64,000 nt of DNA from Lentzea albidocapillata (GTDB lineage Bacteria > Actinomycetota > Actinomycetes > Mycobacteriales > Pseudonocardiaceae), in assembly GCF_000719115.1 (NCBI RefSeq), contig NZ_JOEA01000014.1, positions 186,001-250,000 on the forward strand, written 5' to 3'. Below the pieces are notes generated by a model. It saw nothing but the letters and a program-made list of their open reading frames with translations. It did no database searches and was not told the DNA's origin. Of this stretch, positions 56,269 to 64,000 are shown in pieces (the stretch's first letter is position 1; each line of letters opens with the position of its first letter). The translations under genes and the position numbers were made by a program.

Positions 56269-57002
56269 CGCATCTCCCTGAACAGCTCGATCAACGTCCG
56301 CGCCACCGCCGCCGGATCCTCCGCGGGCGGCAGATGCCCGCATCCCGCGAGCACCACGTCCGCCCCGTCCGGCGAGACCACGACGTCGTGCTCCCCCACC
56401 ACCACACGCAGGGGCCTGACCGCCTCACCGGCCTGGAACACCGCCAACGCCTCACAAGCCAGGGCGTACGACTCGTTGTCGGTCTCCGCCAGCGCCGTGA
56501 GCAATCCCCCGGCTACCCGCGGCACCCGCTCGACGAACCCCGGCGCGAACCAGCGCCGCGCGGACCCGTCCACCATCACCGATGTCCCGGCCCGCCGCAC
56601 CAGCGCGGCCCGCGCACGCCACATCTCCGGCTCGCCGATCCGCGGCGCCGCCCCGATGCCCACAACGGCCTCGAACGGCCCTTCGCGCCGCGCCGCCAGT
56701 TCGAACCCGACGGCCCCGCCGAACGACACCCCGGCATAAGCACACTGCCGCCCACCCGCCAACGCCCCGGCGCGTTCCGTCAGCTCGTCCGCGATGCCGG
56801 GCACGGTGAAGGCCTCTCTCGCCGGCGCACCGTTGCCGTGCCCAGGCAGATCCCACCCGATCACCTCGAACCCGTCACCGAGCGCCGCCGCACAGTCCCG
56901 CCACAGCAGGCTCACCGACGTGCCCAGCGAGGGCCCGACCACCAGCAGCAGTCCGGACCCTTCGGCCCCGGCCAGCCGCGTCAGGCTCAGCTCAGTCGTC
57001 AT
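56247..57002 (-). CDS. pcaD: 3-oxoadipate enol-lactonase
   Basis: A 251-residue alpha/beta hydrolase. LLVVGPSLGTSVSLLW is the oxyanion region, the nucleophile elbow is YAGVSFGGAVGF (Ser), the acid is probably in VVGEHDVVVSP, and the His is GCGHLPPAED. It hydrolyses 3-oxoadipate enol-lactone to 3-oxoadipate. It lies between pcaB and pcaC with 4-nt and 22-nt overlaps. ATG 57002 (ATGA overlap with pcaB). Confidence 0.9.
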   Translation of the reverse strand: MTTELSLTRLAGAEGSGLLLVVGPSLGTSVSLLWRDCAAALGDGFEVIGWDLPGHGNGAPAREAFTVPGIADELTERAGALAGGRQCAYAGVSFGGAVGFELAARREGPFEAVVGIGAAPRIGEPEMWRARAALVRRAGTSVMVDGSARRWFAPGFVERVPRVAGGLLTALAETDNESYALACEALAVFQAGEAVRPLRVVVGEHDVVVSPDGADVVLAGCGHLPPAEDPAAVARTLIELFREMRCPTTTA

Positions 57003-58177
57003 TTTCTGTCGGACCCCTCTGAGACGATTGGAGTGGGGGCCTCCGTGCTCCCCCGGAGGAGGCCGAATCGGGATCGATTCCGACGGAGCGCCTCGTCCAC
57101 GAACGCCTCCGCAGCCCCGAGATACGAGGCCGGATCAGTGCCGCCGCCCCGCTCGGCCAGCAGTTCCGGAGCGGCGTCGGCGGCCCGGCGCGCCATCACG
57201 TCCGCATGCACCTCGAGCCCCTCCACCAGTTCCGCGGCCTGCGACGCCGCCACCACCGCCAGCTCCAGCAACGCCCGCAACGCCGGCCACTCCGCGTGCC
57301 ACGCCCCGTCCGGCCGCTCGTCCACCGCCCGCGCCGCGCAGAGGTGCAGCTGCGCGCCCAGTCCGGGAGCCCGCAGGGCCGCGCTGTTCACCAGCACCGA
57401 CAGCACCGGGTTCCGCTTGTGCGGCATGGTCGACGACCCACCCCGCCCGGCCACGAACCCCTCGCGGACCTCACCGATCTCCGGCCGTCCCAATGTCAGC
57501 AGATCAGCCGCCATCACTCCGAGCGCGTCACAAGAACGCACCACCGCGTCACCCAGCCGCGTGATCGGCGCGCGGTAGGTGTGCCAGGGCATTCCGGGCC
57601 ACACCAGCCCCAGATGGCCGGCGAACGCCGATGCCGCCGCGACCGGATCCGCCACACGCGACAACGTCCCCGCCGCACCCCCGCACTGCACGGGCAGGGT
57701 GCGCGCCACGACCTCCAGTTCGTCGATGGCGTCGAGCACGCCCACCAGCCACCGCGCGGCCTTGAGGCCGAACGTGATCGGCACGGCGTGCTGCGTCAAC
57801 GTCCGGCCCGCCATCACGCTGGACCGGTGCTCGTCCGCCAGCCCGGCCAGCGCATCGGCGACCCGGCCCAGGTCCGCCGACATCCGTTCCAGAGCCCCGC
57901 GCGCCAGCAGCATCAACGCGGAGTCGAGCACGTCCTGACTGGTCAGTCCGGTGTGGACGGTGTCGGAGACGCGCGCCCGCAAGGCGTTGACCAGTGGCAG
58001 CACCGGGTTGCCGGCGGCCTCCACCTCGACCGGGTCCAGCGACGGAACCCAGTCGCCGAGCGAGAGCGACGTCCCGAGCACGCGTGCCCAGGCGACCTCC
58101 GCCTCCAGCATCGCCCGCACCAGCGCGGCATCGTCGACGAGGCCGGCGGCACGATGAGAACCAGGCAGCACGATCAC
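56999..58177 (-). CDS. pcaB: 3-carboxy-cis,cis-muconate cycloisomerase
   Basis: A 392-residue member of the fumarase/aspartase superfamily. The signature GSSTMPHKRNPVLS is intact, and VHTGLTSQDVLDSALMLLAR and AGRTLTQHAVPITFGLKAAR are typical PcaB segments. It cyclises 3-carboxymuconate to 4-carboxymuconolactone. It is shorter than some PcaB (about 450) at the C-terminus but complete. GTG 58177 overlaps the pcaG stop (GTGA). Confidence 0.92.
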   Translation of the reverse strand: MIVLPGSHRAAGLVDDAALVRAMLEAEVAWARVLGTSLSLGDWVPSLDPVEVEAAGNPVLPLVNALRARVSDTVHTGLTSQDVLDSALMLLARGALERMSADLGRVADALAGLADEHRSSVMAGRTLTQHAVPITFGLKAARWLVGVLDAIDELEVVARTLPVQCGGAAGTLSRVADPVAAASAFAGHLGLVWPGMPWHTYRAPITRLGDAVVRSCDALGVMAADLLTLGRPEIGEVREGFVAGRGGSSTMPHKRNPVLSVLVNSAALRAPGLGAQLHLCAARAVDERPDGAWHAEWPALRALLELAVVAASQAAELVEGLEVHADVMARRAADAAPELLAERGGGTDPASYLGAAEAFVDEALRRNRSRFGLLRGSTEAPTPIVSEGSDRK

Positions 58178-58668
58178 GTCCGCGGGAACTTGAGGAACAC
58201 CGTCTCGGACGGCCCCTGCAGGTGGATGTCGAACCTGAGGCGCCCGTCGGACTCCCGCGAGGCGACCAGCCCGTCGACCGCGTCCGTGGCACCGGGCAGG
58301 TAGATGCGGGTGAACAGCCGGTCGAGCAGGCCGCGCGCGAACACCGTCACCGCGAAGAACGGCAGCGCGGGCTCGACCGTGCTGAACCAGTAGTGCCCGG
58401 CGCTGTCGGTGCAGGACCGGCCCCAGCCCGTGAAGCCGGCACCGCGCCGCCGCAGCGACCCGCCGACGCGCGGCACGACACCGGAGGCATCGGACTGGCG
58501 GATCTCGATCATCGCGTCCGGCACGGGATCGCCCGCGCCGTCGTGGACGTAGCCGTGCAGCACCACGGATCCGGCCGAGCCGAACGGCACCAGTTCGGAG
58601 TCGCCGGGGAACGCGAGCGCGTGGTGGAAGAACGGGCCGATGGTCTGGCCGGGAGTCGCTTCAGTCAT
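58174..58668 (-). CDS. pcaG: Protocatechuate 3,4-dioxygenase alpha subunit
   Basis: A 164-residue subunit lacking iron ligands, as expected for PcaG. TPGQTIGPFFHHAL at the start and GWGRSCTDSAGHYWFSTVEP, then FFAVTVFARGLLDRLFTRIY, correspond to the intradiol dioxygenase fold. It is shorter than Pseudomonas PcaG (about 200). It overlaps pcaH by 8 nt and pcaB by 4 nt, so the two dioxygenase subunits are co-translated. Confidence 0.92.
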   Translation of the reverse strand: MTEATPGQTIGPFFHHALAFPGDSELVPFGSAGSVVLHGYVHDGAGDPVPDAMIEIRQSDASGVVPRVGGSLRRRGAGFTGWGRSCTDSAGHYWFSTVEPALPFFAVTVFARGLLDRLFTRIYLPGATDAVDGLVASRESDGRLRFDIHLQGPSETVFLKFPRT

Positions 58669-59398
58669 CGGACGGCTCCAGATAGGTCGCGTGACTGCCG
58701 GTCAGCACTATGTCCCAGCGGTAGCCGAGCAGCCACTCGTGCTCGGACCGCGAGTGGTCGTACGACGCGATCAGCCGCGCCAGGGCGGCGGGGTCGGTGA
58801 TCGACTGCGCGATCGGGTCCAACGCCAGCAGTTGGTCGCCGGGGAAGTACATCTGCGTGATCAGTCGCTGCGTGAAGTCGGTGCCGAACAACGAGAAGTG
58901 GATGTGCGCGGGCCGCCAGGCGTTGTGGTGGTTGCGCCACGGGTAGGGGCCCGGCTTGATCGAGGTGAACGAGTACCAGCCGTCGTCGTCGGTCAGGCAG
59001 CGGCCGACGCCGGTGAAGTTCGGGTCCAGCGGCGCCGGGTGCTGGTCGCCCTGGTGCGGGTAGCGGCCGGCGGCGTTGGCCTGCCAGACCTCGACGAGCT
59101 GGCGGCGCACCGGACGGCCGTCGCCGTCGAGCACGCGGCCGTGCACGCGGATGCGTTCGCCGATCGGCTCGCCACCGCGCTGCACGGTCAGGTCGGCCTC
59201 GATCGCGGCGACGTCGGAGTGGCCGAAGACGGGCGCGAGCAGCTCGGCGCCCTCGGGGTCGACGTGGCGCGGCTCCTTCGTCGGGTGGCGCAATGTCGTG
59301 CTGCGGTACGGCGCGAAGTCCAGCAGCGGCGCACCTCTCGGTGAGTCGGCCTGGATCTTCGCGATCTCGTCGCTGATCTCTTCCTGGCTGGTCGTCAC
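58661..59398 (-). CDS. pcaH: Protocatechuate 3,4-dioxygenase beta subunit
   Basis: A 245-residue iron-binding subunit that cleaves protocatechuate between its hydroxyl carbons. All four iron ligands of the Pseudomonas enzyme are present in the right spacing: the Tyr in AGRYPHQ, the Tyr in GPYPW 39 residues later, and the two His in PAHIH. LLDFAPYRSTTLRHP is the typical N-terminus. GTG 59398 gives a natural length; no good ribosome-binding site precedes it, so a leaderless transcript or a different start is possible. It is the first gene of the pca-pobA operon. Confidence 0.92.
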   Translation of the reverse strand: MTTSQEEISDEIAKIQADSPRGAPLLDFAPYRSTTLRHPTKEPRHVDPEGAELLAPVFGHSDVAAIEADLTVQRGGEPIGERIRVHGRVLDGDGRPVRRQLVEVWQANAAGRYPHQGDQHPAPLDPNFTGVGRCLTDDDGWYSFTSIKPGPYPWRNHHNAWRPAHIHFSLFGTDFTQRLITQMYFPGDQLLALDPIAQSITDPAALARLIASYDHSRSEHEWLLGYRWDIVLTGSHATYLEPSDD

Positions 59399-59428
59399 AC
59401 GAACGAACGCTAGGCAAACGTCGCATCG

Positions 59429-59460
59429 GAGTCGACCGACTCTTTCCATTCAGCGGAAAG
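59429..59460. promoter_or_regulatory. Overlapping inverted repeats upstream of pcaH
   Basis: GAGTCG-AC-CGACTC (59429-59442) and CTTTCC-ATTCAGC-GGAAAG (59442-59460) lie 31-62 nt before the pcaH start. One or both may be an operator for an aromatic-acid regulator. No regulator gene is beside the operon in this window, so the cognate protein is unknown. Confidence 0.4.
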
Positions 59461-59482
59461 CCACTCCATCGAGTGTCTGGCC

Positions 59483-60316
59483 TCAACCGGTCGTGCAGGC
59501 AGTCCCGTTGACGCTGAACGAACTCGGCGCCTCGATCGGCCCGGTGGCGGCGCCGTTGAACCCGAACGTCACCGAGCCGTCCTTGACGATCAGCGCGTTG
59601 TAGCCGGCGTTGGTCACGCTCACATCGGCACCGGACTGGGACACCGTGCCGTTCCACAGCTGCGCCACGGTCTCTCCGTCGGCGAACCGCCAGCGCACCG
59701 TCCAGCCCTCGACCAACGCGCCGCTGACGTTGCGGATGGTCACGTCGGCCTGGAACGCGCCGGCCCACTGGTTGGTGATCCGGTAGACCACGATGCACGG
59801 CGGGGCGGGCGGCGGAGCCGTGACGCTGGTCGACGAGGGCGGCGGAGCGGTCGGCGTGGGGCATCCGCCCTGCGCCCAGAGGCCGAGTTTCGCCTTCTCC
59901 GCCTTGCTTTCCGCCTCGACCAGCGGGCCACCGTCCACGCCGGCGGTGCGCAGAAAGCCGTACTGGACGGCCAGCAACGCGTAGTCGGTGCCGTCCGGCA
60001 GCGCCAGCGAGACCTCGCCCGGCGTGATGCTGCTCACCCGGACTTCTTTGTCCAGCAACGCCTTCGTGGCGAAGTCGAGAGCAGCGGGAGCGGCGCACGG
60101 CGTCGGCTCGGCGAGCAGCGAGATGCGGGCGCGCGTGCCGTCCGCCAGTTCGACGGTGCGGCCGTCCACAACGGCACGCACCTTTGTGGACGGCTCTTTC
60201 GCTGCTGTGTCAGGAGAAGAGACGCGGGGTGCGGGGAAAGGTCTGCCGTCCTGCGGGGCCGTGCACCCGGCCACGAGCAAGGTCAACAGCACCAACAAGT
60301 GCTTTCGTGCTGTCAT
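59483..60316 (-). CDS. Lipoprotein with degenerate SNase-like domain and CBM2
   Basis: A 277-residue lipoprotein. The signal peptide MTARKHLLVLLTLLVAGC ends in a lipobox (LVAGC, Cys18). Residues about 45-150 resemble a staphylococcal-nuclease-type fold (RAVVDGRTVELADGTRARIS, ESKAEKAKLGLWAQGGCP), but the catalytic Arg/Glu residues are not obvious, so it may not be a nuclease. A Pro/Ser/Thr linker follows, and residues about 175-277 are a family-2 carbohydrate-binding module (VVYRITNQWAGAFQADVTIR, WTVRWRF, LWNG) with two cysteines at the ends. It may tether the cell to cellulose or chitin. ATG 60316. Confidence 0.75.
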   Translation of the reverse strand: MTARKHLLVLLTLLVAGCTAPQDGRPFPAPRVSSPDTAAKEPSTKVRAVVDGRTVELADGTRARISLLAEPTPCAAPAALDFATKALLDKEVRVSSITPGEVSLALPDGTDYALLAVQYGFLRTAGVDGGPLVEAESKAEKAKLGLWAQGGCPTPTAPPPSSTSVTAPPPAPPCIVVYRITNQWAGAFQADVTIRNVSGALVEGWTVRWRFADGETVAQLWNGTVSQSGADVSVTNAGYNALIVKDGSVTFGFNGAATGPIEAPSSFSVNGTACTTG

Positions 60317-60538
60317 TGGACAAATCTATCGCCGGAGGCAGCATCCGCAATCGGCTGTTCGGAGTTGATCAACTCGGGCGTTCAGAGTCGTGGACGGCCC
60401 GAGCCGTGCGCGGGGGCGCCGGATGTGCGAGCTTGGGGTGGCCACAGTTGCGCGGATGGTTCCCTGCCGTTCATCAGCTCGTGGTGATCAACAGAAAGGA
60501 TCACGACGTTCCTCGTTCCCTGCCGATGGAGGTCTGAA

Positions 60539-60949
60539 GTGCAAACCCTGCAACCGCACCGGACACGTCGCCTGTTCGCCGCCCTCGCCGTCGTCGCGTC
60601 CGTCCTGGGCGTGACCACGGCCGTCGCTCCCGCGGCCGACGCCGCCGTCTACAACTCGTGCACGCAGTCGCGCTGTTCCGCGGCCCGTACCGCCAACTCG
60701 ACCTGGTCGGGCAAGGGTTACCCGAGCACGCGTGGCTGGAACAGCTGGCCGAACGGCCAGTGCAACTTCGCGGGCGGTGTGCACCAGAACCGCGAGGGCC
60801 AGCTGCCCGCAGGCCACAGCTACCTGGAGTTCGACGTCTACCCGCGTGCCTGCGGCGCGTCCCGGGACGCGTACCGGATCATCGTCGACCGCACCGCCGG
60901 CACGGTCTACTTCTCCCCCGACCACTACGCCAACTTCTACCGCCTTTAA
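60539..60949 (+). CDS. Secreted guanyl-specific ribonuclease (RNase Sa/N1 family)
   Basis: A 136-residue protein with a signal peptide (MQTLQPHRTRRLFAALAVVA, cleavage near ADA-A). The mature domain carries the N1/T1-type active-site order: a Glu in YLEFDVYPR, an Arg in GASRDAYRIIVDR, and a His in SPDHYANFYRL. It would cleave single-stranded RNA after G outside the cell. No barstar-like inhibitor gene is adjacent; a secreted enzyme of this type may not need one. GTG 60539 is preceded by GGAGG at 5-6 nt. It ends 6 nt before the convergent PucR gene. Confidence 0.85.
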   Translation: MQTLQPHRTRRLFAALAVVASVLGVTTAVAPAADAAVYNSCTQSRCSAARTANSTWSGKGYPSTRGWNSWPNGQCNFAGGVHQNREGQLPAGHSYLEFDVYPRACGASRDAYRIIVDRTAGTVYFSPDHYANFYRL

Positions 60950-60955
60950 AGGGCG

Positions 60956-62095
60956 TCACCCGGCGCTGCGGTCGATCCACGACCGCAGCGCCCACCAGGT
61001 GTGCAGCGTCGTCAGCACGTGTGAACGTCCCGCATCCGGGTTCTCGCCGAGGTCCGTGCCGGTCAGCTCCACCAGCCGGTCCAACCGGTACCGCACGGTG
61101 TTCGCGTGGATGTGCAGCGCGGTGGCCGTCGCACTGAGCCGGCCACCGTTGTCCAGGTAGCACAACGCCGTCACGACCATCTCGTGGTGGAACGTGCTCT
61201 TCGGGTCCAACTGGCCGAGCAGCGCGTCGGCGAGTGTGTCCGCCAGCCCGGGGAACGCCGCGAGAGCGGTCTCACCAGCGAGATCGGTCAACAGCCGCAC
61301 GCCCAGAGAGGCTCCCGCGGCCGCCAGCGCCCGCGTGCACATCGAGTACGTGCCCCGCAACGACTTCAGCGCGGTCGCGGGCGACACCACGAGCAGATCG
61401 TCCGACCACGACGGCGGCACGTGCGTGAGTCCCGCCAGGCGCCCCTCGACCAGCCCGTACACACCGCCGAACGCGTGCAGCCGCTGTTCCAGCGTCCGCG
61501 CGTGGCTCGGGTCGGTCACCCCGGACACCACGCAGTGATAACGCCCGTCGGGACGCAGGCCGGCGCGCGCGAGTTCGGAAACGTCCGGGAACTCGCCGGA
61601 CACCAGCAACCGCCGCAGCACCTGGGCGTTGAGATCGCGGGCCGTGCGCGACAGCTGTATTTCGGCTGTGTGGTAGCCGCTGATGATGTGCCGCTCGACC
61701 GCGCCGACGTAGTGGTCCAGGTCGATCATGAAGTCCAGGATCGTGCCGTCGTCGACCCCCAGCGACCGCGCGAGCTCGACACTCGCCCTGATCAACTCGG
61801 TGCGCCCGGCGTGCACTCCGCGTAGCAACCCCGCCATCGACACGCCCTGGGCAGCGCGGTCGGCCCCGAGCGACAACGCGGCGGAGAAGTCGCCGTCGTC
61901 GGGCGAGCCGCCGCGTTCGAGGTGCGCGACCCCTTCGGACAGCAGGAACGCGATGTGCCGGCGGTTCTCCTCCGCGGGCAGCCGGGCGACCTCCGGCGAG
62001 TTGCCGCGGGCCGCGTCGACGACTCGTTCGACGACCTTGTCATCGGCGGCGACCGCTGCGAGCACCTGGCGGACCATCGCGGACATACCCGGCAC
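60956..62095 (-). CDS. PucR family helix-turn-helix regulator
   Basis: A 379-residue regulator. The C-terminal PucR/CdaR helix-turn-helix is clear: LDNGGRLSATATALHIHANT, then VRYRLDRLVELTGTDL. The N-terminal region (about 1-160) is a helical sensor-like domain, and the middle has a GGDEF-like remnant typical of the family (SGEFPDVSELARAGLRPDGR onward). It is divergent from the FAD dehydrogenase gene, its likely target. The GTG 62095 start follows CGGGAG. The ligand is unknown; PucR members often sense small metabolites such as purines or quaternary compounds. Confidence 0.88.
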   Translation of the reverse strand: MPGMSAMVRQVLAAVAADDKVVERVVDAARGNSPEVARLPAEENRRHIAFLLSEGVAHLERGGSPDDGDFSAALSLGADRAAQGVSMAGLLRGVHAGRTELIRASVELARSLGVDDGTILDFMIDLDHYVGAVERHIISGYHTAEIQLSRTARDLNAQVLRRLLVSGEFPDVSELARAGLRPDGRYHCVVSGVTDPSHARTLEQRLHAFGGVYGLVEGRLAGLTHVPPSWSDDLLVVSPATALKSLRGTYSMCTRALAAAGASLGVRLLTDLAGETALAAFPGLADTLADALLGQLDPKSTFHHEMVVTALCYLDNGGRLSATATALHIHANTVRYRLDRLVELTGTDLGENPDAGRSHVLTTLHTWWALRSWIDRSAG

Positions 62096-62114
62096 GTCGA
62101 CTCCCGAACACCAC

Positions 62115-62142
62115 GTTGTGTGACGGCCACAACACAGCCGTC
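62115..62142. promoter_or_regulatory. Interlocked inverted repeats in the PucR/dehydrogenase spacer
   Basis: GTTGTG (62115-62120) pairs with CACAAC (62128-62133), and GACGGC (62122-62127) pairs with GCCGTC (62137-62142). The two repeats interlock in the 153-nt divergent spacer, about 20 nt from the PucR start. This is a plausible operator for PucR acting on both genes; the rest of the spacer is AT-richer and may hold the promoters. Confidence 0.45.
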
Positions 62143-62248
62143 GCCGTTTGGTGGCGGGACCCTATCCCCCGCTCTCCGGTTACTGGTTAGTTCCTATACG
62201 CGAGAGTAATTCGCGTTGGCTCCACCCTTCAACGAGGAAGGCCCTGGG

Positions 62249-64000
62249 ATGTCAGACCGGAACATCAGCCGCCGCGACCTGCTGGCCGCGAGTGGCGCGA
62301 TCGGCGCGATCGCCGCGAGCGGGACTCTGGGGCAGGCAGTCGCCGGGGCGGCGCCGCGGGTCGACGCGGACGTGATCGTCATCGGACACGGCCTGGCGGG
62401 TCTCGTGGCGACCTCCGAACTGGCCGCGGCGGGCCGCAAGGTCCTGCTGCTGGACCAGGAACCCGAGGCCAGCCTGGGCGGACAGGCGTTCTGGTCGCTC
62501 GGCGGCCTCTTCTTCGTCAACTCGCAGGAGCAGCGGACCGCGGGCATCAAGGACTCGCTGGAGCTGGCCCGCGCCGACTGGTTCAACACCGCCGGGTTCG
62601 ACCGCGGTGTGAACGATCCCCTGGGCGAGGACCACTGGGCCGCGAAGTGGGCAGAGGCGTACCTGAACTTCGCCGCCGGCGAGAAGCGCGACTGGCTGTA
62701 CGGCCTCGGCGTGCGCTGGGTGCCGATCGTCGGCTGGGCCGAACGCGGCGGGCAGCTCGCGGACGGCCCCGGCAACTCGGTGCCGCGCTTCCACATGACG
62801 CTGGGCACCGGTCCGGGCGTGATGGAGCCGTTCGAGAAGAAGACGCGCGAGGGAGTCCGCGACGGCAAGGTCACCTTCAAGTTCCGCCACCAGGTCGACG
62901 GCCTGATCACCAGCAACGGCGCCGTCACCGGCGTGCGTGGCAGCCTGCTGGAGCCCAGCAGCGCGGCACGCGGCACCCCCAGCTCCCGCACCAAGGTCGG
63001 CGACTTCGAGCTGTACGCGCCGATGGTGATCGTCACCTCGGGCGGCATCGGCGCGAACCACGACCTGGTACGGCGCAACTGGCCCGCCCGCCTCGGCCCC
63101 GCACCCCAGCGGCTGGTCACCGGCGTCCCCGCGCACGTCGACGGCCGGATGCTGGCGATCACCGAGCTGGCAGGCGGCCGCCTGGTCAACCGCGACCGCA
63201 TGTGGCACTACACCGAGGGCATGATCAACCACACGCCGATCTGGCCGGACCACGGCATCCGCGTGCTGGCGGCACCGTCGTCCCTGTGGCTCGACGCCCG
63301 AGGCAAGCGCTTCCCCAACCCCGGCATCCCGTCACTGGACACGCTGGGCACGCTGGAGCTGATCGGCAAGTCCGGCTACGACTACTCGTGGTTCGTCCTC
63401 AACAAGAAGATCATCGACAAGGAGTTCGTGCTCTCCGGTTCCGAGCAGAACCCGGAGATCACCGCCAAGAACCTCATCGCCTACCTCGCGATGCGACTGC
63501 TCAACAGCACGCCGCCGCCAGTGAAGGCGTTCATGGACAAGGGCGTCGACTTCGTCATCAAGAACAACCTGCCGGACCTCGTGGCGGGCATGAACGCGCT
63601 GACCGGCCAGAACCTGATCAACCTGGACGACCTGCGCCGCCAGATCACCGTCCGCGACCAGCAGACCGACAACCCGTTCACCAAGGACGTGCAGGTGATG
63701 GGAATCCGCAACTCCCTCGCCTACAGCGGCGACAGCCTCGCCCGCACGGCAAGCCTGCACAAGCTCCTCGACCCAGGCTCCGGCCCGCTGATCGCGATCA
63801 GGATGAACATCCTGACCCGCAAAACACTGGGCGGCCTGCAAACAGACCTGCAGGGCCGCGTACTGAACGCGAACGGCCAACCGATCCGCGGCCTGTACGC
63901 CGCAGGCGAAGTAGCCGGCTTCGGCGGCGGCGGCGTACACGGCTACCGCGCACTGGAAGGCACGTTCCTGGGCGGCTGCCTCTTCTCCGGCCGCGCGGCA
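62249..64000 (+). CDS. Tat-exported FAD-binding dehydrogenase (3' end outside window)
   Basis: At least 584 residues are seen and the frame is open to the window edge. The N-terminus RNISRRDLLAASGAIGAIAA is a twin-arginine signal. A Rossmann FAD motif follows (DADVIVIGHGLAGLVATSEL), and near the end GLYAAGEVAGFGGGGVHGYR is the second FAD-contacting motif of the KstD/fumarate-reductase flavoprotein family. It is likely a dehydrogenase or reductase acting on a steroid- or fumarate-like substrate, but the substrate cannot be fixed from sequence. ATG 62249 has GAGGAAGG upstream. It is divergent from the PucR gene, its probable regulator. Confidence 0.85.
   Translation, partial: MSDRNISRRDLLAASGAIGAIAASGTLGQAVAGAAPRVDADVIVIGHGLAGLVATSELAAAGRKVLLLDQEPEASLGGQAFWSLGGLFFVNSQEQRTAGIKDSLELARADWFNTAGFDRGVNDPLGEDHWAAKWAEAYLNFAAGEKRDWLYGLGVRWVPIVGWAERGGQLADGPGNSVPRFHMTLGTGPGVMEPFEKKTREGVRDGKVTFKFRHQVDGLITSNGAVTGVRGSLLEPSSAARGTPSSRTKVGDFELYAPMVIVTSGGIGANHDLVRRNWPARLGPAPQRLVTGVPAHVDGRMLAITELAGGRLVNRDRMWHYTEGMINHTPIWPDHGIRVLAAPSSLWLDARGKRFPNPGIPSLDTLGTLELIGKSGYDYSWFVLNKKIIDKEFVLSGSEQNPEITAKNLIAYLAMRLLNSTPPPVKAFMDKGVDFVIKNNLPDLVAGMNALTGQNLINLDDLRRQITVRDQQTDNPFTKDVQVMGIRNSLAYSGDSLARTASLHKLLDPGSGPLIAIRMNILTRKTLGGLQTDLQGRVLNANGQPIRGLYAAGEVAGFGGGGVHGYRALEGTFLGGCLFSGRAA

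Noticed and set aside
1..64000. tRNA, rRNA, integrase, transposase or attachment-site remnants that would mark a mobile island
   Set aside because: I looked through intergenic regions on both strands and saw none, so I do not claim that any block of the window is a mobile element.

Overview
The window is high-GC actinomycete DNA with GTG/ATG starts, long chains of 4-nt gene overlaps (ATGA/GTGA), an AfsR/SARP regulator, ESX-type (type VII) substrate genes and rare TTA codons. The gene families suggest a filamentous actinomycete, possibly Pseudonocardiaceae; that assignment is inference. I see no rRNA, tRNA, CRISPR array, transposase or replication origin.

Layout. (1) 0-3.4 kb: end of an FGGY sugar kinase, then a GH3 beta-glucosidase and a TetR regulator, with a perfect inverted repeat just before the glucosidase start. 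(2) 3.4-14.7 kb: a compact thiopeptide cluster, consisting of an AfsR-type regulator followed by a six-gene set with the lactazole (lazA-F) architecture: precursor peptide, glutamylating dehydratase, pyridine synthase, RRE/ThiF-like partner, YcaO cyclodehydratase, and a fused elimination domain/azoline dehydrogenase. The precursor core is longer and more Ser-rich than the lactazole core as I recall it. (3) 15-37.5 kb plus 49.9-53.6 kb: a dispersed oxalate/formate catabolic regulon. It has formyl-CoA:oxalate CoA-transferase, a probable oxalyl-CoA decarboxylase, a PanE-family reductase (candidate oxalyl-CoA reductase), an NAD-type formate dehydrogenase whose alpha subunit is split into two polypeptides, two NDP-forming acyl-CoA ligase systems, an Nramp-fold transporter lacking the metal-binding motifs, an OFA-family MFS transporter, FdhD and MoeA. 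Six intergenic copies of a GCATAC...GTAT motif, two beside an FCD-type GntR gene, tie these units together. Four copies have 1 nt between the half-sites and two have 8 nt. The island also contains an XRE/ImmA-like/membrane-protein triad and a small secreted protein.

(4) 37.5-42 kb: a seven-gene operon of ESX-associated proteins (PPE-like, helical protein, EspG, YbaB/EbfC, EspC, WXG-like, secreted serine hydrolase) with no secretion machinery in the window. (5) 42-49.8 kb: an HTH-NACHT-transmembrane protein, a DedA protein, an SDR, an alpha/beta hydrolase, a decayed MGT-type glycosyltransferase, a Gfo/Idh/MocA oxidoreductase and an ABC-2 exporter pair. (6) 53.6-59.4 kb: a winged-helix protein, then the protocatechuate pathway operon pcaH-G-B-D-C and pobA, which converts 4-hydroxybenzoate to 3-oxoadipate. 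(7) 59.4-64 kb: a lipoprotein joining an SNase-like domain to a CBM2, a secreted guanyl-specific RNase, and a PucR regulator divergent from a Tat-exported FAD dehydrogenase that runs off the window.

Proposed working of the oxalate regulon: oxalate enters by the OFA and/or Nramp-like carrier; Frc makes oxalyl-CoA; Oxc decarboxylates it to formyl-CoA, or the PanE-like enzyme reduces it to glyoxylate; formate is oxidised by the split formate dehydrogenase, whose cofactor is matured by MoeA and FdhD.
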